The notes beneath the pieces are model-generated. The model was not told the DNA's origin. It did not search any database and saw nothing but the letters and a program-made list of their open reading frames with translations. From the NCBI GenBank assembly GCA_037074615.1, contig CM073562.1, forward strand, positions 6,805,001 through 6,869,000: a stretch of 64,000 nucleotides of DNA. Reading direction: 5' to 3'. Both the position numbers and the translations under genes were made by a program. Source of the stretch: Leucaena leucocephala (taxonomy: Eukaryota; Streptophyta; Magnoliopsida; Fabales; Fabaceae). Shown here piece by piece: positions 9,131 through 20,775 of this stretch. Positions within the stretch are counted from its first letter, which is position 1; each line of letters opens with the position of its first letter.

Positions 9131-10259
9131 ACACACTAACACTTTTTCTAATTCACTAAGGGTGGCATTTTGGTCAAAATACGTTTTTTTTTTTTTTTGC
9201 GACAATGGAGCAATTCCATGAGGAATAATGACATAATTTTGGGTTCTTAAGCATAATTAACTTTATATATTGGTCCTTTAGCATAATTATCACACTCAAA
9301 TATCCATTACAAATGTATATAACAACAAATTTTATTTCATTTTGTGTAGTCAACTATATAGATCAAACGATGCTATTATACTCTATCAACCATTTAAAAT
9401 TTAAATAGATTATTAACTAAAATGTCTCAATCAATAACTTCTTGTTAAAGTGTTCTTTTCAATTTTTCTCTACCCCTTTTCAAAATATTTATTTGTGCTT
9501 GATCTACCATTATCATTGGCTCATCCAATTATCTTCTTTATATATGTTTAAACCATTTCAAATAATTTTTAAGCATATTCTCTATAATATATATTACTCG
9601 AACTCTTTTTTATATATATTCATCTCAATTACTTTTCCTTTATACTTTTATTGTCTCTTTTAAACCCAACATTCATTTCTTATATAATATAAAAGAACTA
9701 TAACTACTATAATTAGCTTTCCGTCTTTTTTTTTTATCTTCTTCAATTTTCTTTTTCCGGCTTATATGGAGCATAAAACAGAACTATAATAGCTTGTTCC
9801 AGTTTTCATTTTCAAATTGATCCCGTAGTTATTTTTAAATTGCTATCAGGACAAACATTTAAGATTAAATTAAAACCTCATAAACCGTATATAGAGGACA
9901 TTGTAGCCTACCAACATTAACACTATCCTATATGGGAAATTGTAGGATACCAACATTAATAAACAAAGATGCAGTCGTTATACTCCCTCTAGGATGAGAA
10001 AGTATTCTTACTGACTCCTTTCCATAAGTCATTTAATACTTTTAAAGATGGCAAAATACTTTTCTTTTATATATATTTATATTTAATAAAGGTAATGACA
10101 AAGAATAAAACTTAACAATATTAAAATTTAATGTAATATTGAAAGTTTTTAAAATTTTATGATAAATTTAATATTTTTAACTGTTTTTATAATAATAAGT
10201 AAGTTAATTGGAAATTACTTATATTTAATATTAGAAAAAATATTATTTATCAACCTCTG
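9131..10259. other. AT-rich intergenic DNA, no gene seen
   Basis: Contains a T-run near 9184-9199 and pyrimidine-rich AT DNA. Open frames such as 9442-9663 are low-complexity Phe/Ile/Tyr strings. A TACTCCCTCT word near 9979 resembles a mariner-type MITE end, but no partner end was found. Confidence 0.5.
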
Positions 10260-10461
10260 TTGCCTTCACCAAATTTTTTTTTTAGTTGCCCACTCGGTTC
10301 CCCGGAGTTTTGCCCCGACTATATCCGGATCTGACCCAGGTCACGCATCTAGCTATAGTAGGTAAGTCTCTCAACAGGGATTTTCTGCATACGCGACCTC
10401 CTTTAAGCGATGCCGAACTGCTTACTATTTGGACCAATCCCCATTAATTTGCCTTCACCAA
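10260..10461 (-). mobile_element. tRNA-type SINE with 13-bp target duplication
   Basis: The exact 13-bp word TTGCCTTCACCAA occurs at 10260-10272 and 10449-10461 and flanks a 176-bp body (10273-10448). On the minus strand the body ends in an A-rich tail (the T-run at 10274-10283 on the plus strand). It is GC-rich in the middle (CCGGATCTGACC, GTTCCCCGGAG), unlike the surroundings. A GGGTCAGATCC word could be a degenerate Pol III B box. Long exact target duplication plus A tail is the signature of LINE-mobilised SINEs. The family name is not assigned. Confidence 0.75.
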
Positions 10462-10597
10462 TTAATACCGTTTGGTAGAGCAGAAACTGGTCCCTTGAAC
10501 ATCCCTTTCCAACTAAAGTGATTCCATCATTAGAGACTGTCCAGTTGCTGTTTCTACTTCCTTGGGCATGCGCACACATTGTCTGCGTTGAAAACAA
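10462..10597 (-). pseudogene. Exon-like fragment of unknown gene
   Basis: On the minus strand, after an acceptor-like TTTCAACGCAG, a frame reads AHAQGSRNSNWTVSNDG and KGCSRDQFLLYQTVLIGEG until the SINE duplication. Local base composition is clearly less AT-rich than both sides. It looks like part of a real exon that a SINE entered at its 3' side, but I do not recognise the protein. It could also be a captured scrap. Confidence 0.35.
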
Positions 10598-11238
10598 TAA
10601 ATAAAAATAATATTCTTTTTATTTTTAATATAAAAATTAGTTAATTAATTTAAATAAATTAAAAAATTAAATTAATTAATTATAATTATATCTAACCCTT
10701 CAATATGAATTCATATTATATATGAATTCATATTATATATACTTTAATTTATCTAAATTAATTAACCAACTCTTATATTAATTATAATTAATTAATTTAT
10801 TTAACTTATTTAATCTATCTAAATTAGTCAACTACTACTCTAATCTTTAATATAAAATATATTTATTATATTTATCAATTTTTTTAAATTAATCCTATTA
10901 ATATTTTATTAATAATAATTAAATAAATAAAAAGAGAGAGTTAAAAAAAATAATTATGATAATTTAAAAAAAAATATATTAACTAATTTAATTAATTTTT
11001 TTAATCTAATTAAATAGTTAAATGTTATATATTAAAAATATAACAAATAACTCTGATGAGTGTATAATCTCCTTTAAGTATGAATTCAGCTCGAAGCATC
11101 TATCACAAGAATTATATCCCAAATGCTTTTGGCATTAACTTGCGCTTCCATAAATCATCCAGCTGCAGCCTCCAAATCATATTTAATTTCCCTTCAATTT
11201 CCATTTCTTCAATGATTATCATAAAAAATGCTCTTTTA
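10598..11238. other. Extremely AT-rich spacer
   Basis: Long runs built from AATTAATT and ATTAATTT words with a short tandem near 10710-10740 (ATATGAATTCATATT twice). No gene is visible. The last part (11080-11240) is less biased and may be distal 3' flank of the next gene. Confidence 0.5.
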
Positions 11239-11257
11239 TGCATTTTACAACCATCAT

Positions 11258-11263
11258 TTTATT
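11258..11263 (-). terminator. Candidate polyadenylation signal
   Basis: AATAAA on the minus strand, about 175 bases past the stop codon of the 1362-residue gene. This is a plausible 3' end signal but not unique in AT-rich DNA. Confidence 0.4.
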
Positions 11264-11344
11264 TGCTCTGAAGGCTACTCTGCCATTTCACTTGAACTAG
11301 CTAGGCATCCACAAGTCTTTAAACATCAAAGATGATCCAATAAA

Positions 11345-11345
<1 letters not shown>

Positions 11346-11378
<33 letters not shown>
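11346..11378. repeat. (TA)n microsatellite
   Basis: An uninterrupted TA dinucleotide run of about 32 bases in the probable 3' UTR region of the minus-strand gene. It is likely to be length-polymorphic. Confidence 0.9.
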
Positions 11379-11379
<1 letters not shown>

Positions 11380-11438
11380 TAATCTATATGTAAATTTTTC
11401 AGCACATATCAGATTATCCTGCAGCATACTTTCTACTT

Positions 11439-14400
11439 CTAGTCATACAAATTAAAATCTCTCTCTCTCTTCATTCTTGAAATGTCATGAAAGCCATCAT
11501 CACTCCAAACTTGTCCACTGTCCCTGTAATTTGCTTCCTGCTCATCTATATTATTTCTTGTTCTTCTTGGGGGCATATTTGCTGGCCTGCTCTTGATACG
11601 CCTACCAAAATCCCTTTCTCTCAAACTGCTTTCTTGGAATTCTGAATCTTCTGTACAATATCTATAGGGTCTAGGCCCATCCTCTGCATCAAAATGAAAA
11701 TTCTCAGCATTATAAGTAGGCCTAAAAGATCTAACTGGTCCACGTCTCTCATTAAACCTCCTCCTCTCATCACCATTTCCTTCGCCATTTAGCTCAAGTA
11801 ACCGACCCGTATGCATAGGGCCTTCAAAGTATTCACCATTATCTGCCCTGTCTTGGGGATCTACGGCATCAAATCTTTTTCTAAACATAATTTGACCAGA
11901 TGGAGGAATCCTATTGGATATGAAAGACGTCGGATGACCACGACCACGATTACGTCGAGAACCATAGTCCCTCATCTCCTTCGAAGGTCGAGACATATAT
12001 GAAGGAGAGACATGCCTCCTGATCACTCTCTCCCCATAGAAAATTGGACGATCAGGGGATCTTATTCTGTCATCCCTATAGAATGGTCTTCGATGGACCA
12101 TTTCTGGATGTCCAACAAACCCATTTGGTGATCTTCTAGGAGATCTTCTTTGAGGAGATGACCACAGACCAGGAGAGCGACTCCTAGATCTGATTGGAGA
12201 CCTTGAACGAATTTGTTGAGGACCCCTTCTTTGAATGAAGTTCCTAGCTCCCCGTGTAAATCGACCATCTACTCTTTCAAACGGTTGGGGACGCGTAAAC
12301 ATAGGGTCCAGAGGCTCTTGAGGATAACTTCTCACAAACTTCTCCCCTTGCCTCATACTAACAAAGTCAGAACCATCATCTCCAACACATCTACTTGGGC
12401 TCATATTTCTAGGAATTCTATGCCCCCTTTGCATGTTCTCTCTCCCACCTGGAGACCGTCCCCTGAATGTGATAGGACGACCAGCTGGTCCCTCATTATT
12501 CAAGGGCTTCCTGCCTAACCGATTAGTACCAACAAAAGAACCATCATGTGTAACATCATTGTACTCTGGATCAGCATCATGAACAGAAGATGGAAATTTA
12601 CGCCTAGAGCCACGAAACTGTCTTGGACCATTATAAAATTCACCAGAAAATTGACGGTCAGACTCCCATTCACCCCCACGTGTGTCCATCCGAGTATTAA
12701 TCCTCCCTCTACCACGCACAAAATTTAGCCTTGAGTTTCTAGGTGAAATATCTTCATACCTTTCTCTTGAAAATCTGCGAGGACCATCAATGTAAAAATC
12801 ATCTCTGAAAATCAAAATAGGAAGGCAAATGTGTTAGGAAAATGATTCAACTATCAGTATACAGGGAGAAAGTGATTAAGATACAAGTATATACCTTTGT
12901 CCATGTAATTTGTCATGATGGAATTTCTCAGGCAAAACATCTCTTCCATCTTGTGATGGCAGTACCCTGCTTGTTGTGGAACTAGATTTAGTAGGGGATA
13001 ACGAACTAGCAGCTTGGGACAAATTTCTAATTCTTCCTTGATTACCACCATTACTAGCATCCTTGTTGGCATCATCAGTATTTACAGATACTTCTATTTT
13101 TGGCATTTCTGAGTCAGTTTCTCTAACTATGTCCAGGTTCTTAACAACCTCATCAGCACACGGAGCAGCATCTACTTCATTCCTTTCATTGTTGCCTTGG
13201 TCAGATAATAATTCAGTCTCTGTGGCATTGAGGAATTTCTGCCTCTGAGAAAGATTTAACGACCTCATTTGCGAGGCAGCAATTGGCTTTTCAGCTTCCC
13301 CTGACTCTTGTAGATGCATATTTTTGTGAGTGACGTTATCGGTGTTATCAACTGATTCAGTGTCAATACCATCGTTGACACAATTTATTTCATCGTGATT
13401 AACATTTCTGTTGTCATTCTCTTCAAGATGAGATGATGTGGGACAATCAGCACTTAAGACTTCTTTCTCAATCTGTTTGCTGTCATAATTGCTAGAAACA
13501 ACACTGCCTACTTCTCTTACCTCACAAATGGAGTCTTCTGCTACAGAGTGCTTTACTGGTTCCCGAACCTCACCATCTTCATAATCATCATCCTCTTCAT
13601 CATACTGCTCTATATCCATCGCATCTGAGTCATAATCATAACCATAAGAATCATAATCTAGTATATCAGTTGATAAAGTTATCTTGTCATCATCACTTGA
13701 CCCATCTTCACCCCTTCCATGTTGATCTGATGGGACCTCATTCTTGAGTTTCAACCTACATCCCGCTGCATCATCTGTGTTTTCTTCATTAGTTACAGAA
13801 TCCTTCTTGCCAAGACCATTTGATTTTGCATTACCAACTGTAGCTATGGAAACTGTTTCTGGAGAAACCTGCTTGTCACCTGAACAATCTACTTGATTTT
13901 CATCAAGACAGGCTTCATCTCTACAAGCATGATTTTCTAGATGGCTTACAATACCTACACTAGTACTCAACTCTGTCTCTGTTGAGCATATGGCTTTCAC
14001 TGGAGGAGCTGTCCCTGTAGAAACTAGAATTGATTCCGACATCACTGACTTTTCTAAGGAAGAACAGTTATCTGATCCCTTTAGCAATTCTTTACTTACT
14101 TGATCTGATATACTCTCTGTCGTTTTGGGTCTTTCCTGTTTATTCTCATGACCTGGTTCAGATTTAATGAATTTAGGATTATGAAACTTCACATTGCTAC
14201 CTTGTGAAGACTTGACAGAGTCAACATTGGAATGCTCCACTAATTCACGTTTGACAGAGACCCCATCTATTGATCCCACAGAACTAGGCTTAGCCCCCTT
14301 TAAATCATGTTTCTGGTCCTCATCTAACAGTTCTGATTTTACAGTCCTAATACTAGCTATGTTCACATCACCAGAAGAAGCTTGCAAATTTGACGAGTTC

Positions 14401-15711
14401 AAAGTAGGAATAGCACAATCAGCATTTTGTTTAACAGATCTAGAAGACTCTCCTGTGTATTTTGAAAGACATGGAGCTAATGAGATATTGCAAGGGTCAA
14501 CATATTTATGCTGTTGCCCATACATCCTGGACAAAATTGTGAATAGTTCGTTTTGACTCTCCACACTGGTTTGCTTTAGGGAAGTACTGTCAGTAGGTTC
14601 TTTTCCAGTTGAACACATAAAATGTTTTTCCATAAGTGCTTTATCAGTAATCTGCAGCCCATGAATAGATGTTTTACCTGTAGTAGCATCCCTCTCAGTT
14701 TCATTCCATGCATCCATTGTAGTATTAAGATCCCAATTTTCCCTATTAGCTTTAGCATCATCATTATGACTCTTTGAACTACCATCTTCCTTGGTCAGAG
14801 ATAATTTCAATGAAAAAGAATCTGATTTCTCAGTTTTCTGGAAACTATTATGAATATCAAGGCTTGCCATAGCTGGAAATAAGAGCGGCTTAAATCCTAA
14901 AGATAAATTAGTACTCTCTAGAACTGCATGACTCTCTGGTTTACATTTCTCTTGAACATTTTGCTTGCTAATCTCTGCTCCTATGTTAAGTGCAAGACTT
15001 TGTTTAGCAGCCAACAAGAGCTCAGAATTCTTCTTTCCCAATTTTTCTTCATATCTTTCACTAGTAATTGACTTCTTTTTGGTGTCCACAATATCCAATG
15101 TACTTGATTGAGTCGCAAGATCTAGTTCCTCAAGTTTGGGCCAAAGGTAACTAGACTTACTTTGGACAAAGCTAGCATTTGTAAGATCAGAAGTTGTTTT
15201 CCTTTCTTCAAATGCAGGGTTCTCATTTGCAACAAATATGCCAGCAGAACTGACAGGGAGAGTTGAAGCCAACGATGTGCTTAAATCTTCCTTACGTGAT
15301 CCACTGGTTTCTTCTGGTAGTGGAGAAGGTTCTTCCAAAGAAGATGAAGAAGCTTGAATTAAAGGGAACCTTCTTTTCTTGATTGGTGCATCTACATTAG
15401 CAGCATTTGATGGGGTTGGAGTTGAAACTAGAGGAGCACTAGAATCTTTCCGTAGTGATTCAGTTTCTTCTGTGAGCGAATATTGTTCTCCAAACAAAGA
15501 TGAAAAAGAATGAATCAAAGGGAACCTCCTTTTCTTGATAGGCACACCTGCAATTAAACCACTAAACTGCCCACCACACGTTTTAACCTCAGTCTGTCAA
15601 TAAAGATCAAGTAATCAACATCCAAGATAACAAATTGGTATAGTTCTCTAATCGAAGTTACTTGCAAATCAGAAAGGAAATAAACACCTCTTCGTGTCCT
15701 GAAACAGGCAT
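11439..15711 (-). CDS. Uncharacterised plant nuclear RS/RG-rich protein, 3 coding exons
   Basis: Coding exons on the minus strand: 15711-15688 (MPVSGHEE), 15593-12895 and 12804-11439. All junctions use GT-AG and the sum is 4089 nt, giving 1362 residues plus stop. Exon 2 opens TEVKTCGG directly after its acceptor, in phase. The protein has a duplicated basic motif PIKKRRFPL (residues 26-33 and 78-85). It then has a long Ser/Thr/Lys-rich disordered stretch, a Tyr/Asp/Glu block with YEDGEVREP (about 645-690), and a C-terminal third rich in RG and RS (RSRSPIRSRSRSP at about 1100-1115). No enzyme domain is seen. The basic motifs suggest nuclear import, and the RS/RG tail suggests RNA or splicing-related contacts; both are inference. 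The frame is intact throughout, in contrast to everything around it. The start was chosen because MPVSGHEE plus exon 2 resembles the N-terminus I recall from plant homologues. Confidence 0.85.
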
Positions 15712-15715
15712 GATT

Positions 15716-16567
15716 CTGAAGCTTGCCGAAAGGTACAACCCTTCTAAGGTCGATATTATAATTCAACAACAAAAGCAACTCTTGAATACCATATATGAAG
15801 TAATTTAATATTCATCTGAATTTAAGGATGGTAGACATATATTTCTTCAAAAAAGCTCCTCCTAGACAACTAAATTTTATTTTCTAGCGTTATTCACACT
15901 TCAAAGTGGAAAAACACATAAAAGAAGCAGGTACTAACGAGAACCTGCAAAACACAAAACATAAAGTTGCAATATCAGAAAAACGCTACACTGAAGAATC
16001 TAAGTCAAATTAAACACAAAGTGCAAGTCATGAACAGAAACTGTAAATCTATGAGCATGAATAAGGCCAAAATCTATCGGATCCAAAACTAACATGATAC
16101 ACAAACAAGATAGACCGTCAGAATAGTTAATACTAAGATTAAACCCAAAAAAAAAAAAAACCGTGCATGCAGAGTAAGAAGAACACAAATCCAAGAATAT
16201 CATGCTGATTAAGAAAAGACACCAAATCCACCAACAAAGTGATATAAAAACACGATCTGGATATCATCGAATCCGATGAAATCTTGAAACCTCAGAGAAT
16301 TGTAAATTCAACATAACAATTATACACCGAAACGAAAAATAAGAAGGGTCCCCAAAAAATAGCGGCGGAGAAAACAAGGAAAACACAACCCAAAAGAGAT
16401 GAATCAGATCTAAACCTATAAACAAAAGGAGCAGAACGAAAAATGGAGACTCAGCTAAGTACAAGAATGGTTATTGAAAAGATACCTAAAACCACAAGCG
16501 ATGAAAAATCAAAACACAAAATTAGAAAATTTCCGATCTAGATTGGAGATGAAGAGAAATGAATTAC
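15716..16567 (-). other. Probable intron in the 5' UTR
   Basis: A GTAATTC donor follows CTGGCCGG at 16568/16567. A CTTCAG acceptor ends at 15716, four bases before the ATG at 15711. The stretch is AT-rich and has no sustained good-quality frame. The small minus-strand frames at 16203-16000 and 16464-16264 are T-rich chance frames. A leader intron just before the first coding exon is common in plant genes of this type. Confidence 0.55.
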
Positions 16568-16680
16568 CCGGCCAGAAAGAAAAGGTTGTAAGGAGGTTCT
16601 TGGTCAAGCTATGCAACTTCGAGGAAACTTAATTGGGCGGTTTTGTGGGTGATGACAACGTGGACGTGCAAAATACGTTT
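16568..16680 (-). promoter_or_regulatory. Probable first exon and promoter-proximal region
   Basis: Minus-strand sequence upstream of the proposed leader donor contains two ACGT cores close together (about 16656-16668, reading GCACGTCCACGTTG). Such cores bind bZIP or bHLH factors in plants. No convincing TATA box was identified, and the transcription start is not determined. Confidence 0.35.
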
Positions 16681-19311
16681 CATATCCAATTGGGAACGCA
16701 TCAAGTAATTAAATATAAAATAAGTTTCATTTTTTTTTAAAACAAAAACGTATGTATAATTTAATTTTACTTTTTTTAATTTTTTAAATAAAAATATCTC
16801 TTGTATTCTCTAATTTTAATAAAAGAGGTAATTAATTCTTTTAATAAATTAAAAAATTAATTAATTATAACTAAATTTAATCTATAAATTTATATTATGA
16901 TAAATTTTTAATCTATTTAAATTAATTAATTTAACTTTTTATATTAATGTAAATTAATTAATTAATTTAAATTTTTTAATTTATTTTAAAAAGTTAATTT
17001 TTTTAACTTTAGGAGACTTTTGTGCGCCCCCCCCCCCCCTTTTCAAAGATTACTCTATTGAAACGTGTATTTTTTGCACTAGACTGTGTTTGCTACACGG
17101 GATCTAGGGGTCAGAAGATTTTTGTTTAAATTGGATTTAAAAAATTAGAAAAATAAAGTTAATATTTTAATAAAAATAATATATAAAATAAAAGAAAAAT
17201 AAAAAAAAATTAGGCACTTTTTATCAAAGTACACCTAACGTTATAGGTTTTTTGAATGTCCAAAAATATCTATAAATATTTTAAATAAGGTGAAAATATT
17301 AAAACTTTTAAATATAACTTAACATCTATACTATTTTTTTTAAAGCACCAATTGTTATTGTTAGATTATATTTAACAGTTTTGGTATTTTGTACCTATTT
17401 TAAATATTTATAATTATTTTTATGCTTTCAAAAAATATACAGTATACGATGCACTTTTACGAAAACTACATGGTACTTTTGTACCTTTGCCCTAAAAATT
17501 CTTAACCCTATTTCTCTCATTTTTATTTAAATCTAACTCAAAAAAAAAAATTCCTTTCACTTTTTCTCTCATCTAAATTCTTTATACCCAACAACCTCTT
17601 TCCATCCAAATCCTTTATACCTAACAACCCCTAAGGGTGATAAAGGAAACTTTTTAGAGTTGAATTTAAAGATATTTAAAAAATGAGGTTATAAAATTTT
17701 AATAAAAAAATACATAAAACAAAAAGGTAAAAAGAATTAACTTAAAACATGTAACCTAACTCTTCTATTTTTCTTAAATCAAACTAAGAAAAAATTTTCC
17801 CTTCCTTTTCTCATCTTTAAATCAATCATACTTAACAATCACTTAGGGGAAAGCTACAAGCAATGCTATGCTATGTTATATGTTATATTAAATAATTAAT
17901 TACTTCTTAATTGCTTAATATAAAATGTATTTAAATAATTTAATTATATTAAAAAAATTGGTTAATATAATATATTTTTTTAAAATATCTGATTATCTTC
18001 TTTAATTATCTTCCTCGCTCTCTTATTTTATTATTATTAAAGGAGTATTAATATGAGTAATTTAAAAAATAGATAAATATAAAAAATATTTATTATATTT
18101 ATGACTAATTAAATTTTTAAATAGGTTTTATATTAAGAATATAAAAAATATTATATTAATTTTGTTCTTATTATATAATTATGTATAATTTAAATTTGTT
18201 ATAAAATAAATCAATAAAAACGTGAAATATAGAGAAGAGAAAGATATGGAGTAAATGAGACAACTATCTTATGTTATCTCCCTTGAATTATAACACAAAT
18301 TAGAGATAGTAAAATGGGTTAGTCTACAAAAAATAGGCTAACTTGTTTTGGGGGTGGGCCAACAGGCTGGCATTTTGTCAGCCCGAGGGGGCAGGCTAGC
18401 CCACGGCTCGCCCCCTTTTTTTTAAATTTTTTTTAGTATTTTTAAAAAATTATTCCTAAACTTTTAAAATACTAATAAAAAATTTCTAACGTTATATTAG
18501 TATAATTAAAAAATTATTAATATTATACTCTTAATTTTTTTTACTTTTTATAAAAAAATAGCAAATTTATAACTATAAATCTAAATAAACATTAACATAA
18601 TATTAATCAATTATAATATATTAACACATATTAACAAATAAGTAGTTATCTTTATTAGTATTCAATAATAAAAGTATTCAAAATAATATTTAAGTAAAAT
18701 AAATAATAATATTAGTAATTTAATTTTAGAAAAATAAAAATGGGTTAGCCCGCTTAAAAACAGGCTAGTCTACCAATACTGGTAGGTTAGGAGGGGGTAG
18801 GTTGTGCAACCCACCCTAAAATAGGCTGGCATTCTTAACATGTTTTGACGAAAAATGAATTCAACCCGCGAACTATGCCTATTTTCCCAGCTATGACACA
18901 AATCACATCACCATTTATATACATAGGTTACAATCATATTTAAATATTTAAATGATACATAATGGATAATAGAATCTATTAGAGCAAGTGGGAGATGAGT
19001 TATGAGATTAATAGAATAATGGAGTAATAGGGAAAGTTACTAGAAAAAAGTTGAGAAAAAGAGGAAGATAGACATTCAAACACCTATTAATATTCATAAT
19101 ACTCCTTGTTAAATGTTCATCATATAAGCTCCATTACAAAACTTCAACCTGGAAAAACTGTGGGATAAAATTTTAACGGAAAAGAAAGGAAGAGATAACA
19201 AATTGGTAAGAAGCATGCCTTTAGAGAGAGAAAATCTAGAGAGAGAACGTCTGGGTCTTGCCTTCCCTAGTTGGTGAAGAGATTTTCCTCCAACCCTCTT
19301 CTTTCCCTGCC
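16681..19311. other. AT-rich intergenic DNA with scattered transposon debris
   Basis: No gene is seen. A 13-base C run lies at 17027-17039. Two GC-rich islands (18310-18425 and 18735-18890) share words such as GGGTTAG, CAGGCTAG and GGCTGGCATT and resemble decayed hAT subterminal sequence. The rest is AATT-rich. Paired TTTATACC(C/T)AACAACC words occur near 17580-17630. Confidence 0.45.
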
Positions 19312-19314
19312 TTA

Positions 19315-19830
19315 CGGTTCGTTTGGTATAAATGATTTTGAGAAGAGAAAATAAGAGATTTTGCTCCCTTCCGGTATTAATTTAATAAGAATTTTTAGGA
19401 AGAGAGAAAAATTTTGAGAATCTTTTTTAAAGTTTTTTTTCCCCTCTTAAATTTTATCTCCCCTCTAAAATTTGAGAATTTAAAGCCCATTCTAAATTTT
19501 ACTTTCCTTCTAAAATTGGAAGAATTTAAAGAGAATATATAATATTTTTATTTTAGAATATTAATATATCTATAATTTTTTTTAATCTCCTAATATTATC
19601 CATATATTATATTTTATTAAAATATTATATAAAATAATATAAAGATAAATTTATCTATATAAAAATATTTTCTCTCTCCTCTCTTCTTAAACTAAATAAG
19701 ATAATATAAAAATTTCTCCCCTCCCCTCCTTTAATATTAATTTAAATAAAGATAATAATAAAATCTCTCTTTTTTATTTTATTTCTTTTATCTCTATTAA
19801 AATCACTTACTCCCTTCCCCAAACACACCC
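19315..19830. mobile_element. Tourist-like (PIF/Harbinger) MITE, 516 bp
   Basis: The ends are CGGTTCGTTTGG on the left and CCAAACACACCC on the right, an imperfect inverted pair (9 of 12). They are flanked by TTA at 19312-19314 and 19831-19833. TTA duplication and a GTTTGG terminal word are typical of PIF/Harbinger MITEs. The interior is AT- and purine-rich and has no frame. Confidence 0.6.
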
Positions 19831-19833
19831 TTA

Positions 19834-20584
19834 GGCTTAAGTATGTTTTCTCTGGTCATCATGATTTTCAGCTTCCCATAACCCTCCCCTCCACTTTCCT
19901 TCTCTCCTTGTAGGAAGAGTTTGCCCTTTACTCACGCCAACCACTCCGTCATTTAGCTTCCGTCACATTTATTTTTCTTCCGCCTTCCTGCGCCTTTTTC
20001 TCTCTTTCCTTTAATTCATTGGTTACCGTTCCTCTTCTCCTGCTCACGCCTATTTGTTATTAGCCCTCATTACTCTTCCACTTTTCCAATCTCATCATGG
20101 TCTTCTTTAAACTTTCTTATGAGCCTTCGTCTTACCGACAACCGGCAAAACCTTGTACCAACACTGATTTTTTCCCCAATATATAACCCCGCAAACTTTT
20201 TACAAAAGTCAAAAGATATTTTAATAAAGTTACTTTAAAAAAATAAACACTTTTTTTTAAAAAAAATAGATTTTTTTTCGAATGACGACAATTTCTCATG
20301 TTTCATATTAGCATTATTAGTAATTTTGTTAATTCTTATTTGATCCTATCTTTTTTTTTATCTTTATACAATATTTATATTTGTGATTCATATATTTTTC
20401 TAGCCTATCATAGATCCTTTTGAGTAGTCTCAGATTTTTCTATTTTATTTAGCCCAATTTAATTTTACCATTTTTCTAACTTATGAGTTATATAGGCTAT
20501 TTTTCCATATGTATATCTATCTATATACATATTTGAGCTGGTATAATAAACTCATTATTCTTCCTCTTTATTAATGTATCTATT
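19834..20584. other. Intergenic, no gene recognised
   Basis: 19840-20190 is pyrimidine-rich and slightly GC-richer. 20200-20580 is AT-rich. No domain or sustained frame was found on either strand. Confidence 0.4.
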
Positions 20585-20775
20585 TAATTCTTTATAAATA
20601 ATTTTATAACCAAGACTCCTGACATGGCTTATAGTTATAGAAAAATATATTTCTTTTATTTCTTCCTTATTCTCTTTTTCAGGTTTTAGTATTTGTTTTG
20701 TTGTTCTAAGCTTTAGTAAATTAATTGAAGAGTAAAATTTCTCAATATTTACCTCGGCTATAGTAGAGTTAAAAA
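20585..20775 (-). pseudogene. Open frame without ATG, probably pararetroviral
   Basis: A minus-strand frame is open for about 64 codons, begins without a methionine and ends in two adjacent stops near 20585-20580. It is charged and helical in character (FYSSINLLKLRTTKQ, then a Glu/Lys-rich run, then RSLGYKIIYKELNRY). It lies on the same strand as the pararetrovirus RT remnant. Its right edge coincides with a GC-rich, hAT-like island (20776-20945) that appears to interrupt it. The assignment to the virus is inference. Confidence 0.4.

Noticed and set aside
9442..9663. 73-codon Phe/Tyr/Leu-rich frame resembling a membrane protein
   Set aside because: Pyrimidine-rich AT DNA always gives such hydrophobic strings; no codon bias, splice context or conserved motif.
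10159..10365. 68-codon plus-strand frame
   Set aside because: It starts in AT-rich spacer and runs antisense through the SINE body, crossing the target duplication.
12213..12518. 101-codon plus-strand frame
   Set aside because: It is antisense to exon 3 of the intact gene, as are the frames at 11811-12002, 12546-12728, 13063-13248 and 14194-14556.
17027..17039. C13 run as a possible G-quadruplex or assembly gap
   Set aside because: A single uninterrupted homopolymer with no further G/C tracts nearby; an isolated run is not enough to claim structure.
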